A DNA stretch of 64,000 nt from Neobacillus mesonae (GCF_001636315.1 NZ_KV440949.1:2347203-2411202); one strand, 5' to 3'. Numbered from the stretch's first letter, positions 7,907 to 17,002 are shown. Made by a program: numbers and translations. Notes: generated by a model not told the origin, from the letters alone.

Positions 7907-8710
7907 TTAAAGAATAATAAATGCAAACACGATGGCAAGAAGAATACGATAATACGCGAATGTTGAAAGCCTTACTTTGTCCAGTAATTTTAGGAATCCA
8001 ATACAGGCGAACAATGCTACGACAAAGGCTGTTACAAACCCGATCACAAAAGTAGTGATATCTCCGGAAGTTATTGCATCCATATTTTTCAATACATCTA
8101 AACCTGTCGCTCCCACCATAATGGGTAAGGCTAGAATAAAGGAAAATTCAGCAGCTGTTTTTTGGCTTGCGCCTACTAATAATCCTCCAGAAATGGTAGA
8201 ACCGGCTCTTGAGAATCCAGGCCAAACAGCCAAGCATTGGAACAAACCAATATATAATGCTTGTTTATAGGATAATTGATCAATGGTGTTTGCCGTAACC
8301 GTTGTATTCCTTTTGTCCGCATAAATTAATAAAAAGGCGCCGACGACTAACCCAACCAAAACAACCGTGGTTGAGAACAGGACATTTTTTATAAAATCAT
8401 GTAATACGAAGCCAACAATAACTGCTGGAAGAACGCCTAAAAATACATGGAGAAGATTGAGTCTCTTCCCGTTGTTTTCCTTTATATTTAGGCTTTTAAA
8501 GTCTAATAGTGAAAAAAATCTTTTCCAATATAAAACGACAATCGCTAGTATGGAACCTAATTGAATGACCACTTCAAATGTCTTCGCTCGATCCCCTTCG
8601 AACCCTAATAAATGTCCAGCTAATATGAGATGTCCTGTGGATGAAATGGGCAGATATTCGGTTAACCCTTCAACGATTCCCATTATCAAAGCAATAATAT
8701 GCTCGCTCAT
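7907..8710 (-). CDS. uppP: UppP (BacA) undecaprenyl-diphosphatase
   Basis: A 267-residue polytopic membrane enzyme of normal length with about eight helices. Both signature regions are present: GIVEGLTEYLPISSTGHLIL (residues 11-30) and PGFSRAGSTISGGLLVG (about 164-180). It dephosphorylates undecaprenyl pyrophosphate to recycle the lipid carrier of cell-wall synthesis, and overexpression confers bacitracin resistance in known cases. AGGAGGAAAT precedes the ATG. It is monocistronic. Confidence 0.97.
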   Translation of the reverse strand: MSEHIIALIMGIVEGLTEYLPISSTGHLILAGHLLGFEGDRAKTFEVVIQLGSILAIVVLYWKRFFSLLDFKSLNIKENNGKRLNLLHVFLGVLPAVIVGFVLHDFIKNVLFSTTVVLVGLVVGAFLLIYADKRNTTVTANTIDQLSYKQALYIGLFQCLAVWPGFSRAGSTISGGLLVGASQKTAAEFSFILALPIMVGATGLDVLKNMDAITSGDITTFVIGFVTAFVVALFACIGFLKLLDKVRLSTFAYYRILLAIVFAFIIL

Positions 8711-8875
8711 ATGTATTTCCTCCTAATCAATTCTACCTATTCATCATACCTGTTAATCACCCAAAACCCTCGTTAATTTTCAGTAAATTTTTTGTTAATT
8801 TTAAAAAGGGCGAATAGCCTCCGCTCCTTCAACCAAGTTTTCTTTCAACTATAAGAGAGTATGCCCAATTAAAAA

Positions 8876-8920
8876 GCCATAGAAATACCGCAACTCTATA
8901 AGCTGCCGCATTTCTATGGC
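8876..8920. terminator. Terminator after azlCD
   Basis: GCCATAGAAAT (8876-8886) pairs with ATTTCTATGGC (8910-8920) and an inner TGCCGC/GCGGTA-type stem extends it. On the minus strand it is followed by CTTTTT, fitting the end of the azlD transcript. Confidence 0.85.
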
Positions 8921-8959
8921 CTAAGTCTATAAACCTATCAACATATAAAGGACCAATTT

Positions 8960-9286
8960 TTAAAAAACCATCCGCAATACCATCATCGCGATAATTCCCA
9001 CGACCACGGTTCCTAGCAAGCTGCGGGTGACAATCGCCACAATGAAAGCCGGCAGCGCGGCGAATAGCTCAAGGTTTTGCCACAATGGTGCAAGTTTTCC
9101 ATTTGGCAATATTAATTCCTGTCCAACTAAAGCGGCCATAACGGCAATTGGAACGTAATTTAGCCAGCGCATTGCCCAGTCTGGCAGCTCAACACGGCTC
9201 AAGACGGCAATTGGCAGCACTCGCGGAATGAAGGTAACCAGGGCCATACCGAAAATGATTAGAAAAATTGACCATCTTACTTCCAT
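8960..9286 (-). CDS. azlD: AzlD-type branched-chain amino acid exporter small subunit
   Basis: A 108-residue protein with four hydrophobic helices. TFIPRVLPIAVLSRVELPDW is the AzlD hallmark, and length and order match the family. With AzlC it forms a two-component exporter for branched-chain amino acids and, in B. subtilis, the analogue 4-azaleucine. Its start overlaps the last 10 bases of azlC, which implies translational coupling. It ends at a hairpin terminator. Confidence 0.93.
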   Translation of the reverse strand: MEVRWSIFLIIFGMALVTFIPRVLPIAVLSRVELPDWAMRWLNYVPIAVMAALVGQELILPNGKLAPLWQNLELFAALPAFIVAIVTRSLLGTVVVGIIAMMVLRMVF

Positions 9287-9996
9287 TTCTCCACCGCCAT
9301 TCCTATGGTTGAAGCCACAACAGTCGCGACAATTACGCCCACGCTGCCGGATGTCAGCATACTTACTACTACCACAATGGCAACCGCACTTAAGGCAACA
9401 ATAATATCTCTCATAATTTTTTTCCGGGCGGCCATCTGCAGGACAAGAAGTCCAATAAACATTCCCGGCAAGGCAAAATCAAGACCGAATTTTTCCGGAT
9501 CAGCAATCCATGCTCCGAAATACGCCCCCGCCATATTGGCGATAAACCAGTTTAAATACGCCGTAAGATTGAGACCGTGCATCCATTTTTCACTGATCAT
9601 TGTCTTACCTGCGGCCGCATTCATGGCAACACCAAATGTCTCATCCGTTAGTAAAGACCCAATTAATATATTCTTAGACGGAGTAAGATGACGAAAATAC
9701 GGTGATATGGCCGCACTCATAAGAAGATGGCGAAGGTTCACGAAGAAAATCGTAAAGATAATGGCGAAAGCCGGGCTCCCCGCCGCAATCATTGCTGCCG
9801 CAATAAATTGACCCGAACCAGCGTATAAAAGCAAGGACATCAAGCCGATTTCTACAAACGATAATCCTGCTGTTTTTTCCACGACACCTGCCGCAAATCC
9901 AATACTTAAGTATCCTAATACAGTCGGCAGACAATCCCGCGCCCCGGCCAGGAAGCTGCTTTCCTCCCGTAAAAGAACGTTATTACTTATGTTCAT
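9277..9996 (-). CDS. azlC: AzlC-type branched-chain amino acid exporter large subunit
   Basis: A 239-residue membrane protein from the ATG at 9996, which follows GGAGGAAGAGG; an upstream in-frame ATG would lie in the promoter region. Family features are CLPTVLGYLSIGFAAGVVEK, GSGQFIAAAMIAAGSP, VNLRHLLMSAAISPYF and LTDETFGVAM. It is the first gene of azlC-azlD and is divergent from a MocR-type regulator, 108 bases away, which is the obvious candidate to control it. Confidence 0.94.
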   Translation of the reverse strand: MNISNNVLLREESSFLAGARDCLPTVLGYLSIGFAAGVVEKTAGLSFVEIGLMSLLLYAGSGQFIAAAMIAAGSPAFAIIFTIFFVNLRHLLMSAAISPYFRHLTPSKNILIGSLLTDETFGVAMNAAAGKTMISEKWMHGLNLTAYLNWFIANMAGAYFGAWIADPEKFGLDFALPGMFIGLLVLQMAARKKIMRDIIVALSAVAIVVVVSMLTSGSVGVIVATVVASTIGMAVEKWK

Positions 9997-10020
9997 CCTC
10001 TTCCTCCATAATTCAAACAA

Positions 10021-10079
10021 TTTGTATAATTTATACTTTATCACCATCATTGTATGGCTTCAATGGTATAATTGTATGC
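10021..10079. promoter_or_regulatory. Shared azlC/MocR control region with repeated ATTGTATG
   Basis: The 108-base divergent gap holds the direct repeat ATTGTATG at 10049 and 10071 (22 bases, about two helical turns), the palindrome GTATAA-T-TTATAC at 10024-10036, and TATAAT at 10068. MocR proteins such as GabR are known to bind direct repeats in their own divergent promoters. The binding assignment is inference. Confidence 0.5.
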
Positions 10080-10104
10080 AAGACAATTTTTAGGAGCGGT
10101 ACAT

Positions 10105-11484
10105 ATGCCCGTAAACTCATTTGAAAATTACCCTATGTCATGGAAGCCTGATAAAAAACAGCTTACCCCTCCATTGTATCGGTCCATCGCAAGCCTACTA
10201 GAATATGACATTCTCAACGGCTATCTTGCACCGAATACAAAACTTCCGCCTCAACGGGAATTAGCGGATTATCTTGATATTAACCTTAGCACCGTGACAA
10301 GAGCGTTTAAAATTTGCGAAGTAAAAGGGTTAATTTATGCAGTAACCGGAAGAGGAACCTTTGTGACGCCTAATGTGCGAAATGCTATTTTCATGGCTGA
10401 CAGTGATGAAAATAAAAATTCTATCGAGATGGGGATTATCAATCCACTTGACCATACAAACACATTGGTTACGCAAGCTGTTAAAAACATTGCCGAAAAG
10501 GATTATCTGGAAAGTTTGCTGGATTACCGACATCCATTGGGGATGCCCTATCATCGAATGGCCGCCAAGAAGTGGATGCAGCGCTTTAACATGGAGGTGC
10601 CGATTGAAAATATCGCCATCACATCAGGCGGGCAAAATTCGTTTACATTGGTTTTGACGACCTTATTTCATCCAGGGGATAAAATTGCCGTAGACACCTA
10701 TACGTATCCTAACTTTATTGAGCTGGCTAAGTTCTTAAATATCCAATTAATCCCGATTGATGGGGATGAGTCTGGTATGCTGCCTGAAAGGTTAGATGCC
10801 GTCTGCAGCACAAATAAATTGCAGGGGATTTATTTAATTCCATCGTGCCATAATCCTACTGCCATCACCATGAATATGAATCGCAGGAAGGAAATAGCAC
10901 AAATCATTAACAAGCATGGGCTTATTTTAATAGAAGATGATGTATACTCTTTCCTGGCTCCGCAAGATTGTTTGCCTATCTCACACTTTGTCCCGGACAA
11001 GTTTGTATATATCCTTAGCATCGCCAAGTCCCTGAGTTCCGGCATGAGGGTCGCCTTTACCGCTTTTGCCAATCCGTTTGCTGAAAAAATTACCTATGGG
11101 ATTTTTAACGTTAACGTAAAAACTTCTGCGTTAAACGCAGAAGTCATAACAGAATTAATCAATTCCGGAGCGGCTGACCAACTCATAAAGGAAAAAAGAG
11201 AAATTTCGAAAGAACGGAATCAGCTTTTTCAAAGTTATTTTCAAATGGGGAATCCAAGCGAAAACCCGCTCAGCTTTTTTCGCTGGCTCCCGCTGCGCAA
11301 GGAATGGGGTCTTAAATCATTTGAGGAGCATGCCCTTACACAAGGCATTCATGTCTATCATTCCCACCGCTTCCTAGTCAAAAAAGACGAATCCCTGCAA
11401 TTCATTCGCATCTCCCTAACCTCCCCCAAAGATGCCAATGAACTGGACAAAGGACTTCGCATCCTTAAGAAACTGTTACCATGA
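10105..11484 (+). CDS. MocR-type regulator: GntR winged helix fused to PLP aminotransferase fold
   Basis: A 459-residue protein from ATG 10105, which follows TAGGAGCGG (an upstream ATG at 10072 has no site). Residues about 15-85 form a GntR helix-turn-helix (PQRELADYLDINLSTVTRAF). The rest is a class I aminotransferase domain with the PLP lysine in SIAKSLSSGMR and the LIEDDVYSF segment. Such proteins sense an amino acid or amine through PLP chemistry and activate a divergent gene, here azlCD. Unlike many MocRs it need not act on vitamin B6 genes, as none are nearby. Confidence 0.92.
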   Translation: MPVNSFENYPMSWKPDKKQLTPPLYRSIASLLEYDILNGYLAPNTKLPPQRELADYLDINLSTVTRAFKICEVKGLIYAVTGRGTFVTPNVRNAIFMADSDENKNSIEMGIINPLDHTNTLVTQAVKNIAEKDYLESLLDYRHPLGMPYHRMAAKKWMQRFNMEVPIENIAITSGGQNSFTLVLTTLFHPGDKIAVDTYTYPNFIELAKFLNIQLIPIDGDESGMLPERLDAVCSTNKLQGIYLIPSCHNPTAITMNMNRRKEIAQIINKHGLILIEDDVYSFLAPQDCLPISHFVPDKFVYILSIAKSLSSGMRVAFTAFANPFAEKITYGIFNVNVKTSALNAEVITELINSGAADQLIKEKREISKERNQLFQSYFQMGNPSENPLSFFRWLPLRKEWGLKSFEEHALTQGIHVYHSHRFLVKKDESLQFIRISLTSPKDANELDKGLRILKKLLP

Positions 11485-11784
11485 AGCACGTGGACTCCTA
11501 GTTCTTGTGCTTCATACCATCACTTCACCAAATTTCCTTTATAATCCGAATCAACAATCTTGGGATAAACATTACAATATTCCAAATCACTTCAAATATG
11601 ATTTCAAAAAAAGTATCTTTAAAAAAGCCGTATCCTCTTTTCTCTTTCCTATTTTTCATACTCATCCTCCAAACAAATTATTTCCCCCTGAATGGGATTT
11701 TACTAGGTATTAATTGATGAAGAAAATAAGAGGATTTTTTTAATAAAAAAAAGAAATTATACAATATAGGAGAGTGATTTTATC
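11485..11784. other. 300-base gap without a convincing gene
   Basis: ATGAAGCAC (11481-11489) pairs with GTGCTTCAT (11507-11515) right at the MocR stop codon, a possible weak terminator without a T-run. The remainder is AT-rich. Short frames in it have no ribosome site and no protein-like composition. ATAGGAGAGTGATT just before 11785 is the ribosome site of the next gene. Confidence 0.5.
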
Positions 11785-12207
11785 ATGAACATAACCACGA
11801 AATTTAAAATACTCAAACCAGCTAATGAGGTATTTGAAGCCATTGTAGACCCGAAAAAAATCGGGGATTTCTGGTTCTCTTCCAGTTCTGAAAGATGGGA
11901 ACAGGGCAAGTCGATTACACTAAGATACGATGAATACGAAGCGGAAGGTGTTATAAACGTATTAGAGATCACGAAAAATAAGAAAATTGTATTCTCCTGG
12001 GGAGAAACGGAAGTGACAATGACACTAAAAGATCTGGATGATAAAAGTACAATCATTGAAGTGATTGAATCAGGTTTTAATGAAAACGATCCAGAATTAA
12101 TTAACAAAATAGTTGATCAAAAAGGCGGCTGGGTTTATATGCTATCCTGCTTAAAGGGCTATTTGGAACATGGTGTTACTAATTTAAGAGCCTCATTCAT
12201 TCATTAA
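11785..12207 (+). CDS. SRPBCC (AHSA1-like) domain protein
   Basis: A 140-residue single START/Bet v1-like domain. MNITTKFKILKPANEVFEAI opens the fold; PKKIGDFWFSSSSERWEQG, VFSWGETEVTMTLKD and GWVYMLSCLKGYLEHG complete the AHSA1 pattern. These proteins bind hydrophobic ligands or act as small stress-linked proteins; no specific ligand can be assigned. It stands alone with its own terminator. Confidence 0.88.
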   Translation: MNITTKFKILKPANEVFEAIVDPKKIGDFWFSSSSERWEQGKSITLRYDEYEAEGVINVLEITKNKKIVFSWGETEVTMTLKDLDDKSTIIEVIESGFNENDPELINKIVDQKGGWVYMLSCLKGYLEHGVTNLRASFIH

Positions 12208-12216
12208 TTACAGTCA

Positions 12217-12244
12217 AAAGAGCGATTCTTTTGGCTCTTTTTGC
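12217..12244 (+). terminator. Terminator after the SRPBCC gene
   Basis: AAAGAGC (12217-12223) pairs with GCTCTTT (12234-12240), followed by more T residues. It is a compact rho-independent terminator 10 bases after the stop. Confidence 0.8.
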
Positions 12245-12401
12245 TTTAAACAAATAAGTAAATTGGCATTTTCACCACTACATCCATTTTAACATAATGT
12301 TCTAAATCCACACATTACTAGCATACAAAAAATCCCCTCTTCTGGAGTACCTATCAAAAACTATTTATAATAAAAGTAAAGCAGTGAACGGAGGTCCCAG
12401 C

Positions 12402-13460
12402 ATGAAAAAGATTTTCGCAGAGGTCATTCAATTCCGTGGTACCCACTATCATTTCGGCATAAAACAAGGAGAACTGCTTAAGGATTCCACTTTGGTCAAA
12501 AACCGGGAACGGCAATGGAAGGTACGAAAACCGCTTTTTAAAATTGATATAGAAGAGACGAAACAAATTTTCCAGCGGTTGGCACCGCCTATTTGGGAGG
12601 AGTTTTTGGGGCTGCAGGATGCACTACAATGGCCGATGGAACGGGTTTTGCTGGAATTCGGCGGATATCGGCTAAATATTCGTCCTTCCGGCTGCTCGAT
12701 TTATGTTGGTGAAAATTATATGATCCGAAATTATGATTATCACCCGAAAACCTATGACGGACGGTTCACGATTTACCAGCCGACGGACGGAGGATATGCG
12801 ACTATAGGTCCGAGCCAGAAAATCACTGGGCGCTGTGACGGTTTAAACGAAAAAGGTCTCGCAATGGGCTATACCTTTATGAATCGGAAACGTCCGGGTG
12901 ACGGCTTTATCTGCCATATGATCGGCCGGCTTCTCCTCGAACTGTGTGCAACTACCGAGGAAGCTGTTGATCTGCTAAAAGAAATTCCCCATCGCGGTTC
13001 CTTCAGCTATGTTTTGTTTGATCAACGATGCGAGACACCCTATATTGTGGAGACGTCGCCAAGAAGAGTGGAAGTTCGGCATGGTTATTCCTGTACCAAT
13101 CATTTCCAGGTTATGACGGAGGAGAACCGCCACAAGCTGGATGATTCTCAAAAAAGACTAGATATAATCGAAGAGAATCAAGGTTTGAGTGGCAGCGAGG
13201 CATACCAGCTTTTAAATGCCACCGATCAAGGTGTTTTTTCTAATCTATACGGAAGCTGGGCAGGAACCATCCATACCGCGGCCTATTTTCCACAAGAATT
13301 GGAAGTCTGGTTTGCTCTTGGCGGCGACCAGGTGCCGAGCAAGTTTGATTTTTCCAAATGGCTGAATGGCGAAGACCTCCCGATTAAACGAATTGAGGGC
13401 GGGGTTGACACAGATATTCCTTTTGTTCATATGGAGAAAGCGGACTGGTATCGGAACTAA
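12402..13460 (+). CDS. C45 family peptidase/acyltransferase (isopenicillin-N acyltransferase-like)
   Basis: A 352-residue protein from ATG 12402, with GGAGG 8 bases upstream. The conserved nucleophile region is RPSGCSIYV with Cys98, followed by MIRNYDYHP, GRCDGLNEKGLAMG and SPRRVEVRHGYSCTNHF, matching acyl-CoA:6-APA acyltransferase relatives. In that family self-cleavage before the Cys exposes the nucleophile; here a full N-terminal segment precedes it, fitting either processing or an amidase-type relative. The substrate is unknown. It stands alone between terminators. Confidence 0.85.
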   Translation: MKKIFAEVIQFRGTHYHFGIKQGELLKDSTLVKNRERQWKVRKPLFKIDIEETKQIFQRLAPPIWEEFLGLQDALQWPMERVLLEFGGYRLNIRPSGCSIYVGENYMIRNYDYHPKTYDGRFTIYQPTDGGYATIGPSQKITGRCDGLNEKGLAMGYTFMNRKRPGDGFICHMIGRLLLELCATTEEAVDLLKEIPHRGSFSYVLFDQRCETPYIVETSPRRVEVRHGYSCTNHFQVMTEENRHKLDDSQKRLDIIEENQGLSGSEAYQLLNATDQGVFSNLYGSWAGTIHTAAYFPQELEVWFALGGDQVPSKFDFSKWLNGEDLPIKRIEGGVDTDIPFVHMEKADWYRN

Positions 13461-13478
13461 ACTTATTGAAAGCAAAAT

Positions 13479-13520
13479 AAGAATGGCGTGTAAACTGTAA
13501 CTAGTTCACACGCCATTCTT
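13479..13520. terminator. Bidirectional terminator (AAGAATGGCGTG stem)
   Basis: A perfect 12-bp stem, AAGAATGGCGTG with CACGCCATTCTT, separates the convergent C45 gene and the disordered-protein gene. Confidence 0.85.
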
Positions 13521-13575
13521 CTGTTTTACCTCTTTTGTTCCTTTAAAAGCACTATTGTTCAGAATGGTAAGCTGA

Positions 13576-14013
13576 TCAGCCGCCAAAACGCTGCTTTCCA
13601 TACGGCCGTTCTTCAGGAATTTCACCCTGTCCGCCTTTCAACTGGCGTTCACGGTACTCGTCTATCGACGACCCCTCTAAAATGCGCCGGCCGCCATCCT
13701 CTTGGATATCTAAATCAAGCCCCAGCAAATCCGCTTCCTGTTGTTGATCAGCAGCACCTTTCATGGCCTTACCTTGATCGTCTCCACAGCCGCAGTCCTC
13801 CTGCCGCTGCCCGTCCTGTTTCATTCTGCCTTCTTCTCTCTGCATCTGACGGTCATCACTACCACTCTGACCATCATTCTTCCGTAACTCTCTATCACTA
13901 TTTAAAGAAGCGCCTTCCCTTTCACTTTGCTTACCCTGCCTTTGAAAAACCGCTTCGTCACCATTGTATCCTGCTTGTTCCATATCCTGCTCATCTACAT
14001 CATTTTTTGCCAT
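13576..14013 (-). CDS. Hydrophilic, probably disordered protein of unknown function
   Basis: A 145-residue protein of very low complexity, rich in Gly, Gln, Glu, Asp and Arg, with no hydrophobic core until a short LLGLDLDIQE stretch near residue 96. A CGCGDD cluster near residue 74 might bind metal. AAGGAGG lies 8 bases before the ATG, so it is likely translated. The composition recalls hydrophilin or spore-associated proteins, but I recognise no family and assign no role. Confidence 0.65.
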   Translation of the reverse strand: MAKNDVDEQDMEQAGYNGDEAVFQRQGKQSEREGASLNSDRELRKNDGQSGSDDRQMQREEGRMKQDGQRQEDCGCGDDQGKAMKGAADQQQEADLLGLDLDIQEDGGRRILEGSSIDEYRERQLKGGQGEIPEERPYGKQRFGG

Positions 14014-14228
14014 GTTCCATTCCTCCTTGTAGTTGTAAGATTGCTGACAAATGCCTGTTGTTTACAAGGTATCCGGACCAGCAGCCCACATACTTCCACA
14101 CACCTTCCTTCTATTTCAAACTAGATATTGAAGTCAGGTCAGCTTGTTCTAACCTTGGTCATGTTGTACCACGTGGCCTCGTTTTAAAACTACTTTTTAA
14201 AAATTAATATGTATTCAAAAGACTCATC

Positions 14229-14281
14229 AATTTGGTGTCAGGCACCATGTGAAAAATTCACATGGTGCCTGACACCAAATT
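14229..14281. repeat. Dispersed GGTGTCAGGCACC inverted repeat, copy 3
   Basis: The arms AATTTGGTGTCAGGCACCAT and complement pair around GTGAA-A-TTCAC. It lies just after the corA stop codon on the minus strand and probably ends that transcript. The outer bases (TTTGG) differ from those of the 1491 and 3311 copies while the core is identical. Confidence 0.9.
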
Positions 14282-14286
14282 CCATA

Positions 14287-15210
14287 TTATTCAAAAAAAG
14301 ACCCTTTCTTTTTTCCTTTTAACAGGTCGCCTGTCCAGCCTTTGATTTTTAAGTATCCGTAAAGCAGCAGTGTGGAGATGATGATGAGAATAATGGATAA
14401 AATATAGCCATAATGCCATTTGAGCTCGGGCATGTTCTTGAAGTTCATGCCCCACAGTGCCCCGAACGCCATGATTGGGGTGAAAATCGTCGTGATGACG
14501 GTTAAAGTTTTCATAATTTCGTTACCGCGGTGGGAGGAAATGATCTCCTCAAGCTTTATCATCGCGTCCACCTCATGTTCATACTCGTTCAAAAGTGCGA
14601 ATGCACGTCCAATCCGCTGACTCGTGGTGGCAAAGACCTTGCTAGCCTCATGAAGGCCAATTTCTTCTATTCCCATGCTGACTTCTTTCATCGGAATCAA
14701 CAAATTTTTCCATACCAAAAGCTCATGCCTCCGCTGATACACAAGCTCCAGAATCCCCGTTTCATTCCGCTTTTTCACACCCCAAATCAGCTTTCGGAGT
14801 GCCACCTCATATTGATCAATTTCCACCAGTAGCTCATTCATCAATTCCCCCAGTAACAGTAAAAAGCCCTCAACGGCATTATCCGTCCTCTCCAGCCGAT
14901 GATGCAGCTCGTCCAAATCTGACAGCGAAAGCTCCGTCAAATCGAGGTCAACGGTCACCAGCATCCCCTTCGTCAGGTAAAAATGGAAAATTTTGAAATC
15001 CTGTTCCTTGTTCAGACTCTGCTTATAAACCAGCGAACCTTTTACAACCTTCTCCAAGCCGCTCACCCGCAAGCAATTTGTTTGATGCTGCCGGACCTCC
15101 TCAAGCCAGTCGTAGACCGTTATCGGAATCCGATCCCCGCCCGCCTCATTTTCACAAAGCTGCACCCATTTCCACTGTTTCTCACCGATATATTCCTCCA
15201 ACCTGATCAC
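14287..15210 (-). CDS. corA: CorA-type magnesium transporter
   Basis: A 307-residue protein with a long N-terminal cytoplasmic domain and two C-terminal membrane helices. The selectivity motif GMN is at residue 254, at the end of the first helix (TTIFTPIMAFGALWGMNF), followed by MPEL and the second helix. CorA pentamers import Mg2+ and sometimes Co2+ or Ni2+. ATCAGG before the ATG is a weak ribosome site. It is monocistronic and divergent from a sigma-B-type gene. Confidence 0.94.
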   Translation of the reverse strand: MIRLEEYIGEKQWKWVQLCENEAGGDRIPITVYDWLEEVRQHQTNCLRVSGLEKVVKGSLVYKQSLNKEQDFKIFHFYLTKGMLVTVDLDLTELSLSDLDELHHRLERTDNAVEGFLLLLGELMNELLVEIDQYEVALRKLIWGVKKRNETGILELVYQRRHELLVWKNLLIPMKEVSMGIEEIGLHEASKVFATTSQRIGRAFALLNEYEHEVDAMIKLEEIISSHRGNEIMKTLTVITTIFTPIMAFGALWGMNFKNMPELKWHYGYILSIILIIISTLLLYGYLKIKGWTGDLLKGKKKGSFFE

Positions 15211-15263
15211 TCCTTTTTTCTAAAATAAATCCCCCTAAACGCGACTATTGAAACCTGTTTAAT

Positions 15264-15289
15264 GTTTGACGGTTTGTTTTAGAGGGTAT
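15264..15289 (+). promoter_or_regulatory. Sigma-B-type promoter of the 88-residue protein gene
   Basis: GTTTGA (15264-15269), a 14-base spacer and GGGTAT (15284-15289). An ATG formed by the end of the -10 box is not the gene start; the ribosome site GGAGG lies further down. Confidence 0.75.
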
Positions 15290-15323
15290 GCATAGAACAA
15301 ATAGGATAAAGGAGGAATTCAAT

Positions 15324-15590
15324 ATGAAACGTGTTTTAAGTATGGGTTCTTTATTGGCTGTAGGTGTCGGGGCATCGGCAGTATGGTTATCGAATAAACC
15401 AAACCGCATCAAAGCCGAAACCTTCCTACGAGATTTAAAGCGAAAAGTCATACCGACTGTCTATGAAAAAAGTGAGAAGCTTCCGATTGAAAAAGGCGGC
15501 CATCCCCACCCGCACGATGTTGAAGACAACAAAATGGTCGACGAGGGTGCGATGTATTCGGTTAAATTTTATAACGAAAAAATGCAGTAA
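15324..15590 (+). CDS. Small protein with N-terminal membrane anchor, probable stress gene
   Basis: An 88-residue protein from ATG 15324 (AAAGGAGG upstream). Residues 4-21 (VLSMGSLLAVGVGASAVWLS) form a hydrophobic anchor or signal; the rest is charged, with an HPHPHD histidine cluster near residue 61. No family is recognised. The sigma-B-type promoter directly upstream suggests induction by general stress. Confidence 0.75.
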   Translation: MKRVLSMGSLLAVGVGASAVWLSNKPNRIKAETFLRDLKRKVIPTVYEKSEKLPIEKGGHPHPHDVEDNKMVDEGAMYSVKFYNEKMQ

Positions 15591-15593
15591 TCT

Positions 15594-15619
15594 TGGGCGG
15601 GCGATGGCCCCCCTTTTTT
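15594..15619 (+). terminator. Probable terminator after the 88-residue protein gene
   Basis: GGGCGGGC and GCCCCCC form a stem with one mismatch, followed by a run of seven T. It is immediately before the ribosome site of the next gene, so some read-through is possible. Confidence 0.55.
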
Positions 15620-15630
15620 TGAGGTGAACC

Positions 15631-16350
15631 ATGATACTCTTCCTATTCATCTATTTCGTCATCATTTTCGCGGTGATAGAAATCTTTGTGATTTTATTTC
15701 GGTTAACAGGATTAAAACGAGATGTTTCCCGGTTCCAAGTCATTTCGATGATGACGGCAACCGGCTTCACGACCGGGGAATCCGAGCTAATCCTCGGCCA
15801 CCCCATCCGCCGTAAGCTCGCCGCGTTTCTAATTCTATTCGGCGTCTTCTCCCTGGCGGTGATCATTTCGTCGATCAGCCAATTTTTGTCGCGCGGCCTC
15901 GGACTGCGGGAAATATTGCTTGGCGCCGCTTTGGTTATGCTGGTTTGGGGTGTTTTAAGGATAAACCGCATGCAGCGGATGCTTGGAGCTTTTTTTCAGC
16001 GAAAAATCACCCATCAAATTGAACTAGCCGATCTTCCGGTACGGGAGGTTTTTTTGAAAAATAAACACGACGCCTTGGTCAACCTGCATATTTTTCAAGA
16101 CTCTTCGCTGGCCGGGCAAACTCTGAACCAAGCTATTGCCGAGCATGACGGGCTGGAGCTGGTTGTTCTGTTCGTTAAACGCGGGAATGTGGTGATTAGG
16201 AAAAATATTTATGATACTCGGCTGCAAGAGGGAGACCGGGTTTTGGTGTACGGTCTGGAAGAGGTCATTATGGAGATCTTTGGTGATGATATTGCGGTTA
16301 TGGAGGAGAGATTGGACAAGCTTGAGATCTCTGAGGATGAGGTGTTGTAG
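15631..16350 (+). CDS. Membrane protein with TrkA-C (RCK_C) domain, potassium-transport related
   Basis: A 239-residue protein. Three hydrophobic helices (about 1-24, 65-85, 92-112) come first; the loop MTATGFTTGESELILG resembles the pore-loop signature of Ktr/Trk potassium subunits. Residues about 135-225 form a TrkA-C domain (LVNLHIFQDSSLAGQTLNQA, LQEGDRVLVYGLEE), which in known proteins binds regulatory nucleotides. It is probably part of cation homeostasis, but it is too short to be a complete channel. GAGGTG precedes the ATG. Confidence 0.8.
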   Translation: MILFLFIYFVIIFAVIEIFVILFRLTGLKRDVSRFQVISMMTATGFTTGESELILGHPIRRKLAAFLILFGVFSLAVIISSISQFLSRGLGLREILLGAALVMLVWGVLRINRMQRMLGAFFQRKITHQIELADLPVREVFLKNKHDALVNLHIFQDSSLAGQTLNQAIAEHDGLELVVLFVKRGNVVIRKNIYDTRLQEGDRVLVYGLEEVIMEIFGDDIAVMEERLDKLEISEDEVL

Positions 16351-16364
16351 GTTACGAGGCTATG

Positions 16365-16985
16365 AAAGACAAATTTTTTTGGATTTCATGTAAATCGTCT
16401 TTCACCGGCTTTAATGAAAGACATTTGTTACTGGTTTTTCGTTTAAAATGGTCTTCATCATCCTTATGAAGGACATTTCTCTTTGGCTTTTCTTTCAAAA
16501 TGGTCTTCATCTCCCTTATGAAGGACTTTTCTCTTCGGCTTTTCATTCAAAATGGTCTTCATCAACCTTATGAAGGACTTTTCTCCTCGGCTTTTCATCC
16601 AAAATGGTCTTCATCAACCCTATGAAGGACATTTCTCTTTGGCTTTTCATCCAAAATGGTCTTCATCTCCCTTATGAAGGACTTTTCTCTTCAGATTTTC
16701 ATCCAAAATGGTCTTCATCTCCCTTATGAAGGACATTTCTCTTCAGATTTTCATTCAAAATGGTCTTCATCATCCTTATGAAGGACATTTCTCTTCAGAT
16801 TTTCATCCAAAATGGTCTTCATCATCCTTATGAAGGACATTTCTCTTTGGTTTTTCATCCAAAATGGTCTTCATCAACCTTATGAAGGACATTTCTCTTT
16901 GGCTCTTCATCCAAAATGGTCTTCATCAACCTTATGAAGGACATTTCTCTTTGGTTTTTCATCCAAAATGGTCTTCATCATTCTT
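16365..16985. repeat. Tandem array, 52-bp period, about 12 units (GTCTTCAT/ATGAAGGAC core)
   Basis: The core is GTCTTCAT-N7-ATGAAGGAC, an inverted repeat with one bulged base. GGTCTTCAT starts at 16450, 16502, 16554, 16606, 16658, 16710, 16762, 16814, 16866, 16918 and 16970, without one deviation from 52. The first one or two units (16365-16450) are diverged. The spacer reads ATTTCTCTTTGGCTTTTCAT. It fills the gap between convergent genes. The same core sequence recurs in the short array near 46030. Confidence 0.97.
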
Positions 16986-17002
16986 AACAAACGCTATATT
17001 AA

